This document shows, one piece after another, positions 34,145-43,068 of a DNA stretch of 64,000 nt. Below the pieces are notes generated by a model. It made no database searches. It saw nothing but the letters and a program-made list of their open reading frames with translations, and was not told the DNA's origin. The position numbers and the translations under genes were made by a program. How positions within the stretch are numbered: position 1 is the stretch's first letter; each line of letters starts with the position of its first letter. The stretch comes from Microbacterium azadirachtae. Lineage in GTDB: Bacteria; Actinomycetota; Actinomycetes; Actinomycetales; Microbacteriaceae. The stretch covers positions 124,001 through 188,000 of the forward strand of contig NZ_JYIT01000083.1 of the NCBI RefSeq assembly GCF_000956545.1, written 5' to 3'.

Positions 34145-34178
34145 ATCGTCGGCGGCGAGGGCGGATCATCATCGGGGC

Positions 34179-34589
34179 ATGGACATCGAAGAAGGACGGG
34201 AGCCGACACGGGCTCTCACCGAGAGCGAGTGCTGGGAGCGGATCCTCGCCGCGCCGTACGGCCGCATCGCCGCGGCCGCGGCGGACGAGATCGACATCTT
34301 CCCGATCAACCACGCGGTGCTCGACGGCGCGATCGTCTTCCGCACTGCGGCGGGAACCAAGCTGCTGGAGCTGACCATCCGGCAGCGCGTCGCGTTCGAG
34401 GTCGACGGCGCCGACGCCGCCGAGGCCTTCAGCGTCGTGGTCAAGGGCGAGGCGGAGGAGTTCGATCGTGACGCCGAGACCCTGGCTGCCGAAGACACCG
34501 GGGTCACGCCCTGGGCGCCCGAGTCGAAGGACCGGTGGGTGCGGATCACACCCACCGGCGTCTCCGGTCGGACGTTCCGTCGTCGCTGA
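34179..34589 (+). CDS. Pyridoxamine 5'-phosphate oxidase family protein
   Basis: 136 residues, split beta-barrel flavoprotein fold of the small PNPOx-like type: ESECWERILAAPYGRIAAAAADEIDIFPINHAVLDG, then IVFRTAAGTKL. Proteins of this type (for example Rv2003c-region and Rv3129-like proteins) occur in mycobacterial DosR regulons; they bind FMN, F420 or heme. The cofactor here is unknown. The start follows a DosR-like box by 34 nt. Its stop abuts the stop of the convergent tandem Usp gene. Confidence 0.85.
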   Translation: MDIEEGREPTRALTESECWERILAAPYGRIAAAAADEIDIFPINHAVLDGAIVFRTAAGTKLLELTIRQRVAFEVDGADAAEAFSVVVKGEAEEFDRDAETLAAEDTGVTPWAPESKDRWVRITPTGVSGRTFRRR

Positions 34590-35492
34590 TCAGCCCCACG
34601 CCGCGGCGCGCGGCACCACGAGCGCCGGAACCGGGGAGTTGCGCACGATCTTCACGCCGTGCGAGCCGAGGAACACGCGGGCGATCGGGTTCAGGCTGCT
34701 CGAGCCGACGACGAGGAGCTCGCCCTCGCCCCAGCCGATGTCGTCGATCGCGGCGGCCCAGGAGCCGCCGACGCCGATCACGGCGTCATCGACGCGCGGG
34801 CGGGGGTCCAGCTCCTCGACCTCGTCGATGATCGCCGACGCGTGGCGCCGGATCTGCTCCACCCACTCGATCAGCACGGGGTCCTCGGCGCGGCCGCCCG
34901 CACCCGAGAGGATGCCGGTCTCGGCCTCGGGTCGCACCGCGAACGAGGCGATCCGCAGCGCGCCGCCGGCGCGGGCGGCGACCGTCGCCGCGCCGAGCAC
35001 CAGGTCCTCCGCGGCCTCGGTCCCGCCGTAGCCCGCGGTGAGCCGCACGATCCGCGAGTCCAGGTCCGCGCGGTAGCCGACGGGCGCGATCGCGACGGGC
35101 ACCGGCGACGCATGCAGTAGGGCTTCGGACACGGCCCCGAGGGCGATGCGTCCCGTCTCGCCCTGCGCCGACGAGCCGAGCACGAGGGCATCGGGCGCCT
35201 CCTGCTCCGCGAGCTCGAGCAGTCCGCGCCGGGCCGACGAGGCCTCGTGCACGAGATAGCGCGCCTTCACCTGGCCGCCGAAGACGCTCGCGGCGTGGTC
35301 CAGCACCAGATCGGCGGCGGCATGGTGGTGCTCGCGCCATTCGTGGTCGACGCTGGCGCGCGACGGAGGCCAGGCCGACGCCACGACCGCGGCGACCACG
35401 AGATCGGTCTGCAGCGAGTTCGCGAGCTGAGCGGCGAGCGCGAGCACCGATTCGGAGCGGCGGCCGGTGTCGACGCCGACGAGGACGCTCAT
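34590..35492 (-). CDS. Tandem-domain universal stress protein
   Basis: 300 residues. Two Usp repeats: the first begins MSVLVGVDTGRRSESVL and ends with LGSSAQGETGRIALGAVSEALL; the second begins near 155 (RIVRLTAGYGGTEAAEDLV) and ends VVGSSSLNPIARVFLGSHGVKIV. Its ATG overlaps the stop of the APC permease gene (ATGA), so it is translated with that transporter. Its link to transport is like Usp domains that regulate cationic amino acid carriers. It has no DosR box of its own. Confidence 0.9.
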   Translation of the reverse strand: MSVLVGVDTGRRSESVLALAAQLANSLQTDLVVAAVVASAWPPSRASVDHEWREHHHAAADLVLDHAASVFGGQVKARYLVHEASSARRGLLELAEQEAPDALVLGSSAQGETGRIALGAVSEALLHASPVPVAIAPVGYRADLDSRIVRLTAGYGGTEAAEDLVLGAATVAARAGGALRIASFAVRPEAETGILSGAGGRAEDPVLIEWVEQIRRHASAIIDEVEELDPRPRVDDAVIGVGGSWAAAIDDIGWGEGELLVVGSSSLNPIARVFLGSHGVKIVRNSPVPALVVPRAAAWG

Positions 35493-36955
35493 CGCTCGAC
35501 CCCGTCGTGCGTGCCGGGCTGGCGCACCACGGCCGTGAACGGCACATCGGGGTCGCCGAGCTCGTTGCCCGGCTCCAGGATCGAGCGTCGTCGACCGTAG
35601 AAGAAGTAGAACACCAGGAACACGGCGACCCAGATCGCGAACACCGCGATCGTGATCGGGCGCAGCTGCGTGATGATCCAGATGCAGCCGAGGATCGAGA
35701 GGATCGGCGTGATCGGGTACAGCGGCACCTTGAAGCCGCGCTCCAGCTCGGGCTCGCGCACGCGGAGGATGATGAGGCCGACCGACACGACGAGGAAGGC
35801 GGCGAGGGTGCCGATGCTCGTCATCTCGGCGAGGAAGTTGATCGGGATCACGCCGGCGAGCACCGCGACCACGGTCGACACGATGATGGTGTTCTGGATC
35901 GGGGTGCGGGTGCGCTCGTTGACCTTCGCGAACACCTTCGGCACCATCCCGTCGCGCGCCATGGCGAACAGGATCCGGGTCTGCCCGTAGATCGTCACGA
36001 GGGTCACGCTGAAGATCGAGATCACGGCGCCGGCCGCGAGCACGGTGCCGGGCCAGGAACTGCCGATGACGTGGGTGAGGATCTCGGAGAGCCCGGCCTC
36101 CTGGTTCTCGAACTTCTTCGGATCCTGCGCCCCGATGCCCACCACGGCGACGCCGATGTAGAGCGTGATGACGACGAGGAGCGCCCCGATGATCGCCAGC
36201 GGCAGGTTGCGCCGGGGGTTCTTCGCCTCCTCGCCCGCGGTGGAGACCGCGTCGAGGCCGACGAAGGAGAAGAAGATCACGCCCGCGCCGGCCGCGATGC
36301 CGCCGATCCCGTACGGCGCGAAGTCGGCGAAGTGATCCGAGTTCCAGCCCGTGACGCCCACGGCGATGAAGAACAGCAGCACGGCGATCTTGATGCACAC
36401 CATGATCGCGTTCGTCAGCACCGACTCCCTGGTGCCGCGGATCAGCAGGACCGCGCAGAGCGCGACCAGGATCACGGCGGGGAGGTTCACGACGCCGCCC
36501 TCCTCGGGGGCGTTGCTGAGCGCGGCGGGCAGGTGCCAGCCGAACAGGTTCCCGATGAGCTCGTTCACATACTGCGACCAGCCCACCGCGACCGCCGCGG
36601 CGGAGACCGCATACTCGAGCAGCAGGCACGCGCCGACGACCATCGCCGTGCCCTCGCCGAGGGTCGCGAACGCGTAGGAGTACGTGGATCCGGAGACGGG
36701 GACGGCGCCGGCCAGCTCCGCGTAGCAGAGCGCGGTGAGTCCGGCGACGATGCCGGCGATGACGAACGACCACACCACGGCGGGCCCCGCGAGCGGCACC
36801 GCCTGCGACATGATGAAGAAGATCCCCGTGCCGATCGTGGCGCTGATGCCGATCGCCATGAGGGGGAAGAGGCCGATCGTGCGTCTCAGCGGGGAGTCCC
36901 CCGATTCTCGCGGGATCGGCTTTCGTCGCAGGAGCTGCTGGGCGATCGACGTCAT
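35489..36955 (-). CDS. APC family amino acid permease
   Basis: 488 residues, about 12 transmembrane segments. The APC signature GISATIGTGIFFIMS is in helix 1, and FFSFVGLDAVSTAGEEAKNPRRNLP lies between helices 6 and 7, typical of cationic amino acid transporters. AAAGGA precedes ATG 36955. It forms an operon with the tandem Usp gene. A PLP decarboxylase for basic amino acids follows the same direction upstream (37124-38590), so uptake or antiport of lysine, arginine or ornithine is inferred. Confidence 0.9.
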   Translation of the reverse strand: MTSIAQQLLRRKPIPRESGDSPLRRTIGLFPLMAIGISATIGTGIFFIMSQAVPLAGPAVVWSFVIAGIVAGLTALCYAELAGAVPVSGSTYSYAFATLGEGTAMVVGACLLLEYAVSAAAVAVGWSQYVNELIGNLFGWHLPAALSNAPEEGGVVNLPAVILVALCAVLLIRGTRESVLTNAIMVCIKIAVLLFFIAVGVTGWNSDHFADFAPYGIGGIAAGAGVIFFSFVGLDAVSTAGEEAKNPRRNLPLAIIGALLVVITLYIGVAVVGIGAQDPKKFENQEAGLSEILTHVIGSSWPGTVLAAGAVISIFSVTLVTIYGQTRILFAMARDGMVPKVFAKVNERTRTPIQNTIIVSTVVAVLAGVIPINFLAEMTSIGTLAAFLVVSVGLIILRVREPELERGFKVPLYPITPILSILGCIWIITQLRPITIAVFAIWVAVFLVFYFFYGRRRSILEPGNELGDPDVPFTAVVRQPGTHDGVER

Positions 36956-37123
36956 GGTGCTGCGTCCTTTCAGGGCGGCGGCATCGTCGCGCGTCGCCCG
37001 CTCGTTCGGACCGGGACCGGTCCTGGCTGGTGTCGATCGGGGGTGCACCCACGGTAGTCCCACGGATCGCCCTCGCTCCACTCGAAGACGGCGGATCGTG
37101 GACGAGCGCCCGATCGACGAGGT

Positions 37124-38590
37124 CTAGCCGTGGTCGCCGACGACCACGCGCACCCCGTCCACGAGGGCGTCGACGGCGCCGCGCACGTACCCGCCGGGCG
37201 TCGCCGCGATCCCGCGGAGGAACGCGATCGTCTCCGCCGTCAGCACCTCGCCGGGCAGCACGTTCGGGATCCCCGGCGGGTACGCCGCGAGGGAGTCGGC
37301 GGAGACGCGTCCGACAGCGTCGGCCGCCGGGACGACCTCGGTGTGGGCGAACGCCGCATCGCGGGGCCGCATCACCCCCGGCCCGGGCGACGGCAGCGAC
37401 ACGGACGCGGCGTCGCCGCGCGCGGCGAGGGCGCCCACGGGCTGCAGCGCCTCGAGCGCCGCCACGAAGCGGGCCGGATCCGGTGTCGTGCCGGGGCCCA
37501 CGAAGGCGACGATGCAGGATCCGGTCGAGATCTCGGTCATGATCCCGGCGGTGCGCAGCAGCTCCTCGCGCACGGAGTGCCCGTGCAGGCCCGCGGCGCC
37601 GACGTCGATCGATACCCGGAGCGGATCGTGGCCGACGATGTCGGGGAAGGCGTCGAAGCCGTCGCTCACGATCGGGAAGCGCCCGGTCGCGCGCACCGCG
37701 TCGCGCAGCGCCGCGGCCGCGGCGATCGATGCGCCGATGCGGTCGTGGCCGTCCTCGAGCGCCGCCCGCGCGAGGTCGAGCGAGGCGAGCAGCAGGGAGC
37801 TCGCGCTCGTGGACTGCGTGAACATGAAGGCGCGGTCGATGAGCGGCTCCAGCTCGTCCGCGTACGGGCTGTCGGCGAGGTGCAGCATGGCGGACTGGGT
37901 GAGGCTGCCGCCCATCTTGTGCGTCGACGAGACGACGAGGTCGGCCCCGAGCGCGATCGGGTTGGCGGGGAGCTCCGGGTGGAATCCGAAGTGCGCGGCC
38001 CAGGCGGCGTCGACGACCAGCGGCACTCCGGCCTCATGGCAGACGGCCGCGATGCCCTGCACATCGGCGACCGCGCCGAAGTAGCTCGGGCTGATGATGT
38101 AGGCCGCCTTCGCGTCCACGCCCTCGAGCGCTTCGCGCATGGCCTCGGGCGTGACCCCGTGGTTGATGCCGTGGTGGGCGTCGATCGTGGGCTGCACGAA
38201 GCGCGGGTCCAGTCCGCCGAGGATGATGCCGTCGAAGAAGCTCGAGTGCGCGCTGCGCTGCGCGACCACGATCTCGTCGGGGGTGCGGAACGCGGACAGG
38301 GCGAGGGCGGTCATGCGGTTCGCCTCGGACGCGCCGTTGGTGAGGAACCAGGTGCGGCGTGCGCCCCACGCCCGCGCCGCGGCCTCGCGCGCCTCCTCGA
38401 GCGGGTTCTCCCGGCCCTTGTCGATGCCGTCGAGCAGGGGCTCCACGTCGTAGCGCAGCACGTCCTCGCCGAAGAAGTCCGCGAGCAGGGGAGCGGCGGC
38501 GGGATCCGCGCTGTGCCCGGGCACGTTGAGGCGCTGCAGGTCGCGGGCGGCGAATCGGCGGAGGGCGTCGGCGTAGGGCGTGGTCGTCAC
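37124..38590 (-). CDS. Orn/Lys/Arg decarboxylase-like PLP enzyme
   Basis: 488 residues. The fold-type I large domain has FLTNGASEANRMTALAL, VDAAWAAHFGFHPELP and the PLP lysine Lys225 in SSTHKMGGSLTQSA; the small C-terminal domain ends with YPPGIPNVLPGE, a signature of the Orn/Lys/Arg decarboxylase C-terminus. It would decarboxylate a basic amino acid to a polyamine or diamine, consuming a proton. CAGAAT at -12 to -7 and no Shine-Dalgarno suggest a leaderless message. It is divergent from a LysR gene and precedes the APC permease by 168 bp. Confidence 0.9.
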   Translation of the reverse strand: MTTTPYADALRRFAARDLQRLNVPGHSADPAAAPLLADFFGEDVLRYDVEPLLDGIDKGRENPLEEAREAAARAWGARRTWFLTNGASEANRMTALALSAFRTPDEIVVAQRSAHSSFFDGIILGGLDPRFVQPTIDAHHGINHGVTPEAMREALEGVDAKAAYIISPSYFGAVADVQGIAAVCHEAGVPLVVDAAWAAHFGFHPELPANPIALGADLVVSSTHKMGGSLTQSAMLHLADSPYADELEPLIDRAFMFTQSTSASSLLLASLDLARAALEDGHDRIGASIAAAAALRDAVRATGRFPIVSDGFDAFPDIVGHDPLRVSIDVGAAGLHGHSVREELLRTAGIMTEISTGSCIVAFVGPGTTPDPARFVAALEALQPVGALAARGDAASVSLPSPGPGVMRPRDAAFAHTEVVPAADAVGRVSADSLAAYPPGIPNVLPGEVLTAETIAFLRGIAATPGGYVRGAVDALVDGVRVVVGDHG

Positions 38591-38669
38591 GGATCGATTC
38601 TGGCGACGCGGGCTACGATGAGGAATAGAGACATATCTTCATTGATCGATACCCACTATGGAGCGCGGC

Positions 38670-39563
38670 ATGCTCGACCTGAGGCAGCTCAGAGCCCTGC
38701 GCAGCGTGGCGGAGGAGGGATCCGTCCTGCGCGCGGCGACGGCGCTGCACTGGAGCCAGCCGACGGTGACGCACCACCTCCGCGGTCTCGAACGCGAGCT
38801 GGGCGCTCCGGTCGTGACGAGCGGATCCGGCGGCACCCGGCTCACCCCGGTCGGCGAGGCGATGCTGCCGCACGCCGTGGCGATGCTCGACCGGGCGGAG
38901 CGCGCCGTCGACGAGGTGCGCGAGCTCGTCGCCGCGGGCCGGCGGCGCATCGCGATCGGCGTGTTCCCCTCCGCCGGAGCGCGCCTGCTGCCCCAGGTGG
39001 TGCGTGCGCTGCAGCAGGCGGGCTTCGAGCCCGTGGTCTCCGAGGCCGAGCTGGATCCGCTCATGGCGGCCGTCGCGGGGCTCCGCCTCGACGCCGCCAT
39101 CGTGTACGACGCGCCGGGGCGGCCGACGATCCTGCCGCCCGGCTTCCGGATGATCCCGGTGCGCCAGGAGCACCTCGCGGTGATCGTGCCCCCCGCGCAT
39201 CCCCTCGCCGGGCGCGCGGGCGTGCCGCTCGCCGACCTCCGCGGCGAGGCGTGGATCGCCGGCGCCACGGACGAGGATCCCGTGGACGCCGCGCTCGCCC
39301 GGGCCGCGGAACAGGCGGGCTTCGCTCCGCGGATCGCCATGCGCAGCGACGACTACGCGGTGGTGGCGGCGTACGTCGCCGCCGGGTTCGGGGTCGCGCT
39401 CGTGCCGGAGCTCGCGCTGCCTGCGCACCTGGACGCGGTTGCGACCGTGGAGATCGCCGACGCCGTGTTCGAGCGGCGCATCTTCCTCGTGACGGCGCCC
39501 ACGGTGGACGCGTCCGCGCGCGCGGCACTGGAGCGGGCGCTGCGGGCCTCGACGGACGCGTAA
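38670..39563 (+). CDS. LysR family transcriptional regulator
   Basis: 297 residues from ATG 38670, which has GGAG 6 nt upstream; ATG 38658 is in frame but lacks a ribosome site. The N-terminal winged HTH (MLDLRQLRALRSVAEEGSVLRAATALHWSQPTVTHHL) is followed by a substrate-binding domain with RRRIAIGVFPSAGARLLP. It is divergent from the decarboxylase gene by about 80 bp, the usual LysR arrangement, so that gene is the expected target. Confidence 0.9.
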   Translation: MLDLRQLRALRSVAEEGSVLRAATALHWSQPTVTHHLRGLERELGAPVVTSGSGGTRLTPVGEAMLPHAVAMLDRAERAVDEVRELVAAGRRRIAIGVFPSAGARLLPQVVRALQQAGFEPVVSEAELDPLMAAVAGLRLDAAIVYDAPGRPTILPPGFRMIPVRQEHLAVIVPPAHPLAGRAGVPLADLRGEAWIAGATDEDPVDAALARAAEQAGFAPRIAMRSDDYAVVAAYVAAGFGVALVPELALPAHLDAVATVEIADAVFERRIFLVTAPTVDASARAALERALRASTDA

Positions 39564-39573
39564 GCCGCGACCG

Positions 39574-39711
39574 TCACGGATCCGTCTCCTCGTCCGTCGC
39601 GAACTGGTCCGCCGTCACCCACAGGATCACGGCCAGGTCCCAGGCCGCGCCTGTGACGATCGGCCGCCGCGGCGGGGTCGCGTCGTCGTCCTCGGATGGG
39701 GCGTCGGGCAT
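39574..39711 (-). CDS. Small hypothetical protein (45 residues)
   Basis: An ATG frame of 45 codons on the minus strand: MPDAPSEDDDATPPRRP, then a hydrophobic amphipathic stretch (IVTGAAWDLAVILWVTAD) and an acidic tail ending DEETDP. It converges on the LysR gene with 10 bp between stops. I do not recognise it. Codon use looks ordinary for the window. It may be a small membrane-associated protein, or not coding. Confidence 0.4.
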   Translation of the reverse strand: MPDAPSEDDDATPPRRPIVTGAAWDLAVILWVTADQFATDEETDP

Positions 39712-39851
39712 CTTTCATTCCCCTCGTGCCACCCCGGGCATGGGCAGCACGGCGATGCTAGGAGGTGCGCCTTCACAGCCGGACGTGGCCCGGTGTGAAA
39801 TCCCCCGGTCGCCGACGTTGGGGCGCTCGCGGCCCTCCGAGCGGCCGCCGT

Positions 39852-39861
39852 GTTGTACAAC
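39852..39861. promoter_or_regulatory. Short palindrome before the XRE-type regulator
   Basis: GTTGTACAAC, a perfect 10-bp palindrome, 31 bp before the GTG at 39893. It could be the regulator's own operator. The rest of 39712-39892 holds nothing else I can name. Confidence 0.4.
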
Positions 39862-39892
39862 TGGGATCGGCGGGCTTCCCGGGGAGGTGGCT

Positions 39893-40786
39893 GTGGCGGA
39901 CGAGTCGACGTCGGATTCCGAGACGTTTGCGGGCGCGCTGCGTCGCGCGCTCGATCACAGGGGCCTGACGCTCACCGCCGTGCACGCGCTTCTCGCCGAC
40001 CACGGCAACCCGATCTCGATCGCGACGCTCAGTTACTGGCGATCTGGTCAGCGCCGGCCCGAGGCCGCCGCATCGCTCAGCGCCGTCGACGATCTGGAGC
40101 AGATCCTGGGCCTGGATCCGGGATCCCTGTCCTCGTTGGTCAATCCCACCGCGCGGCTGGGCGTGCAGCCGGAGCCGCTCGTGCCCTTCGAAGAGCGGGC
40201 GCGTCGGGAGACGGAGGAGACCTTCGCGGCGCTGGCCGCCGCCGCACAGGCGGACATCCGCGAGATCTCGACCCACATGACCGCCTACACGCATCGGGAC
40301 GGGAGCGTGGACCGGACCGAGTTCGTCTCCGTGGTACAGGTGGTGCGCGGCGTGGTCACGGAGCTGCCGCTCATCGACGTCGCGCCGGAGGAGACGGATG
40401 CGATGAGCAGGATCCTCGATGTGGTCGGAGGGCGTCTCGTGCGCGAGTACCGGCATCCGGGCCGCCTGGTCTCCGGCATCGTGATCGAGCTCGACGAGCC
40501 CGCGACCGCGGGATCCACGTTCACCCTGCAGTTCACGGAGCAGCTTCCGCGGGACTACCCGAACCGCAGGAGCGCGTGGCATGCGACGGCGCGTCCGACC
40601 AAGGAGACCCTGATCCGCGTCGTCTTCCCCGAGGGGGCGGATCCCGACTGGTGCGAGGAGTACGTGGAGTCGGACACCGGCGACGAGGTGTGGGCGCAGC
40701 GGGCGGTGGTCCACGGTCGCATCGCGCACGCGATGCGGCACGGCTTCGGCCCCGGCGTCCTCGGGATCCGCTGGGGAGGATCATGA
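39893..40786 (+). CDS. XRE-like helix-turn-helix protein
   Basis: 297 residues from GTG 39893, with GGGGAGG 5 nt upstream. The N-terminal segment ETFAGALRRALDHRGLTLTAVHALLADHGNPISIATLSYWRSGQRRPE is a longer than usual lambda-repressor-like HTH. The C-terminal 180 residues form an unrecognised strand-rich domain with RDYPNRRSAWHATARPTKETLIRVVFP. The shape resembles BldD-neighbour or SnoaL-less regulators of unknown ligand. It stands alone, so its targets are unknown. Confidence 0.7.
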   Translation: MADESTSDSETFAGALRRALDHRGLTLTAVHALLADHGNPISIATLSYWRSGQRRPEAAASLSAVDDLEQILGLDPGSLSSLVNPTARLGVQPEPLVPFEERARRETEETFAALAAAAQADIREISTHMTAYTHRDGSVDRTEFVSVVQVVRGVVTELPLIDVAPEETDAMSRILDVVGGRLVREYRHPGRLVSGIVIELDEPATAGSTFTLQFTEQLPRDYPNRRSAWHATARPTKETLIRVVFPEGADPDWCEEYVESDTGDEVWAQRAVVHGRIAHAMRHGFGPGVLGIRWGGS

Positions 40787-40909
40787 GCGTCCTGCCGGTG
40801 GACGCGTTCGCGGATGGATCTGGTGGCGGGGCGCGGCGGGTGGGACCATGAGACATGGCGAACGGCTGACCTGTCCTCGGGCCCCGTCGCTGGCGGAAAG
40901 GTCATCCTC

Positions 40910-41815
40910 ATGGCTGTCGTCGGCAACATCGATCGTTCCTCCCCGGCGGTGCCGCAGGGCGTGATCGCCCGGCACCCGCTCACGGCGTACTTCGTGATCG
41001 CGTACCTCGTCTCCTGGGTCATCGAGGTGCCCGTCGCCCTGTCTGCGCAGGGCGCTCTGCCCGCACTCCCCAAGCCGGCCGTCGCGATCGCCGTGGTGGC
41101 GGCGACCTTCGGTCCGACCGTGGGCGCGTTCGTCGTGACCGCGGTGACGGACGGCAGGGCGGGTGTGGTGCGCCTGCTGCGCCGCTACGTCCAGTGGCGC
41201 GTCGGGATCCTCTGGTACCTGTTCCTGCTGATCGGCGTCCCGCTCATCGTGATCCTGGGCACGATCGTCGTGCCCGGAGCGCTGCAGACCTACCGGCCGA
41301 TCCTCCCGGCCCTGCTGGCCGCGTACCCGCTCGCGTTCCTGATGACGTTCCTGCTCGGCGGGCCGCTGGGGGAGGAGCCGGGCTGGCGCGGGTTCGCCCT
41401 GCCGCGGCTCCAGGACCGCTTCGGACCGCTGCGGGGCAGCGTCCTCCTCGGCGTCCTGTGGGCCTGCTGGCATCTGCCGCTGTTCTGGAGCGGCGTGTGG
41501 ACGCCGCCCACGATCGCCAACGTGGTCATGTTCGTGGTCATGATCACGGCTCTCACGATCATGATGACCTGGGTGTTCAACCACGCCGGCGGCAGCCTGC
41601 TGATCACGATGCTGATGCACGCCTCGTTCAACACGTTCGCGAACCGGGTGGCCTCGCCGCTGTTCCCCGCGCCGATCTTCGACGAGTACGGCCTGCTGCC
41701 GGTGCTCATCGGCTTCACGGCCACGGCGCTCGTGCTGATCGTCGCGACGCGCGGGCGCCTGGGGCTCCCGGTCGGCGAGCCCTCGCCGGGACTCGCCCGC
41801 GCGGAAGGATCCTGA
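40910..41815 (+). CDS. CPBP family intramembrane metalloprotease
   Basis: 301 residues, about eight transmembrane segments. The Abi/CPBP motifs are present in order: EEPGWRGFALPRLQ (motif 1, glutamates and arginine), WACWHLPLFW (motif 2) and HASFNTFANR (motif 3), together the metal and catalytic sites. Relatives process prenylated proteins or bacteriocin-related peptides; the substrate here is unknown. GGAAAGG lies 9 nt before ATG 40910. Confidence 0.9.
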   Translation: MAVVGNIDRSSPAVPQGVIARHPLTAYFVIAYLVSWVIEVPVALSAQGALPALPKPAVAIAVVAATFGPTVGAFVVTAVTDGRAGVVRLLRRYVQWRVGILWYLFLLIGVPLIVILGTIVVPGALQTYRPILPALLAAYPLAFLMTFLLGGPLGEEPGWRGFALPRLQDRFGPLRGSVLLGVLWACWHLPLFWSGVWTPPTIANVVMFVVMITALTIMMTWVFNHAGGSLLITMLMHASFNTFANRVASPLFPAPIFDEYGLLPVLIGFTATALVLIVATRGRLGLPVGEPSPGLARAEGS

Positions 41816-41821
41816 GGGCGG

Positions 41822-42931
41822 TCAGGCCCGCCGGTACTGCGCCGTGATCGGGCAGTCGAACGGATCGCGCGCGGCCAGCCCGACGCGGTTCAGGTAGTCG
41901 ATCACGATCGCGTAGGAGCGCCAGAGCGAGGTCTCGGTGTACGGGACGCCGTGCGTGTCGCAGAACTCGCGGACGATCTCCCGAGCCCGGCCGAGGTGCA
42001 TCCGGGACATGCTCGGGAACAGGTGATGCTCCACCTGATGGTTCAGGCCGCCCATCAGCGCGGTCGCCCACCAGCCGCCGCGGATGTTGCGGGAGGTGCG
42101 CACCTGCTTCGTGAAGAAGTCCAGCCGGGCATCTGGCGCGATCACGGCCATGCCCTTGTGGTTGGGGGCGAACGAAGCGCCCATGTACACGCCGAACACC
42201 GCCAGCATCACCCCGACGAAAGCCGCCGCCTTGCCGAGCGGCAGCAGCAGGAAGATCGGGGTCAGCACGAGCGCGAAGCGCGCGGCGATCATGCCGATCT
42301 CGGCCCAGCGGCCCTTCACGGGCTGGCGTCCGACGAGGTGCCTGATCCCGAGGTAGTGCAGGTTCAGCCCCTCGAGGGTGAGGAGCGGAAAGAACAGCCA
42401 GCCCTGGCGGCGCGTGATCCACCGGCGCAGGCCCCGAGCCTGCGCGGCGTCCTCGTCCAGGAACGAGATCGTGTCGACCTCGATGTCGGGATCCTTGCCG
42501 ACCCTGTTCGGGTTGGCGTGGTGCCTGCTGTGCTTGGAGTCCCACCAGGAGTAGCTCATCCCGACGACCGCGGCGAGGACGCGCGCGAGCCGGTCGTTCG
42601 CCGGCCCGCTCGCCAGGATCTGCCGGTGCGCCGCCTCGTGGGCGAGGAATGCGACCTGCGTGAACAGGATCCCGAGAGCCATGGCCATCAGCAGCTGGAA
42701 CCAGCTGTCGCCGAGCAGCACCGATCCGGTCACGACCGCTCCGAAGCCCACCGCGACCGCCGCCCCGATCAGTGCGTAGAACCGCGGCGTGCGGCGCATC
42801 AGCCCGGTCTCCCGTACCACGCGCGAGACCTCGATGTAGGCGCGGGCGATCGGCGGGAAGTCCTCCTGCCGCGCGTACGTCTGGCGCACCGGTCCGAGCT
42901 GGGAGGGGGGACTGACGGAAGTGGAGGTCAT
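41822..42931 (-). CDS. Membrane fatty acid desaturase (acyl-lipid/acyl-CoA)
   Basis: 369 residues with three or four hydrophobic segments. Three histidine boxes coordinate the di-iron centre: HEAAH, HSRHH and the C-terminal HQVEHHLFP. This places it in the DesA3/linoleoyl-CoA desaturase-like group. It inserts a double bond in membrane fatty acids using O2 and an electron donor. No donor reductase is adjacent. It is likely used to adjust membrane fluidity. Confidence 0.92.
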   Translation of the reverse strand: MTSTSVSPPSQLGPVRQTYARQEDFPPIARAYIEVSRVVRETGLMRRTPRFYALIGAAVAVGFGAVVTGSVLLGDSWFQLLMAMALGILFTQVAFLAHEAAHRQILASGPANDRLARVLAAVVGMSYSWWDSKHSRHHANPNRVGKDPDIEVDTISFLDEDAAQARGLRRWITRRQGWLFFPLLTLEGLNLHYLGIRHLVGRQPVKGRWAEIGMIAARFALVLTPIFLLLPLGKAAAFVGVMLAVFGVYMGASFAPNHKGMAVIAPDARLDFFTKQVRTSRNIRGGWWATALMGGLNHQVEHHLFPSMSRMHLGRAREIVREFCDTHGVPYTETSLWRSYAIVIDYLNRVGLAARDPFDCPITAQYRRA

Positions 42932-43068
42932 GCGAGGCGCCTAACGGGTCTCCGGCCGGAGCCGGGCGGAAGCCAAGGGCGGGCGCCGTTCGCTGAGGCT
43001 CACGCTACGCGCACACGTATGCACCGGGCGGCATGTGCGCGCGCGGCGGTGGCGTCCGAGGCGACCCC

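Noticed and set aside
37013..37064. GGGACCGGTCC and GGGACTACCGTGGG near the permease start as further DosR boxes
   Set aside because: The half-site spacing differs (2 nt in the first) and they lie 58 to 109 nt from the ATG, not 34.
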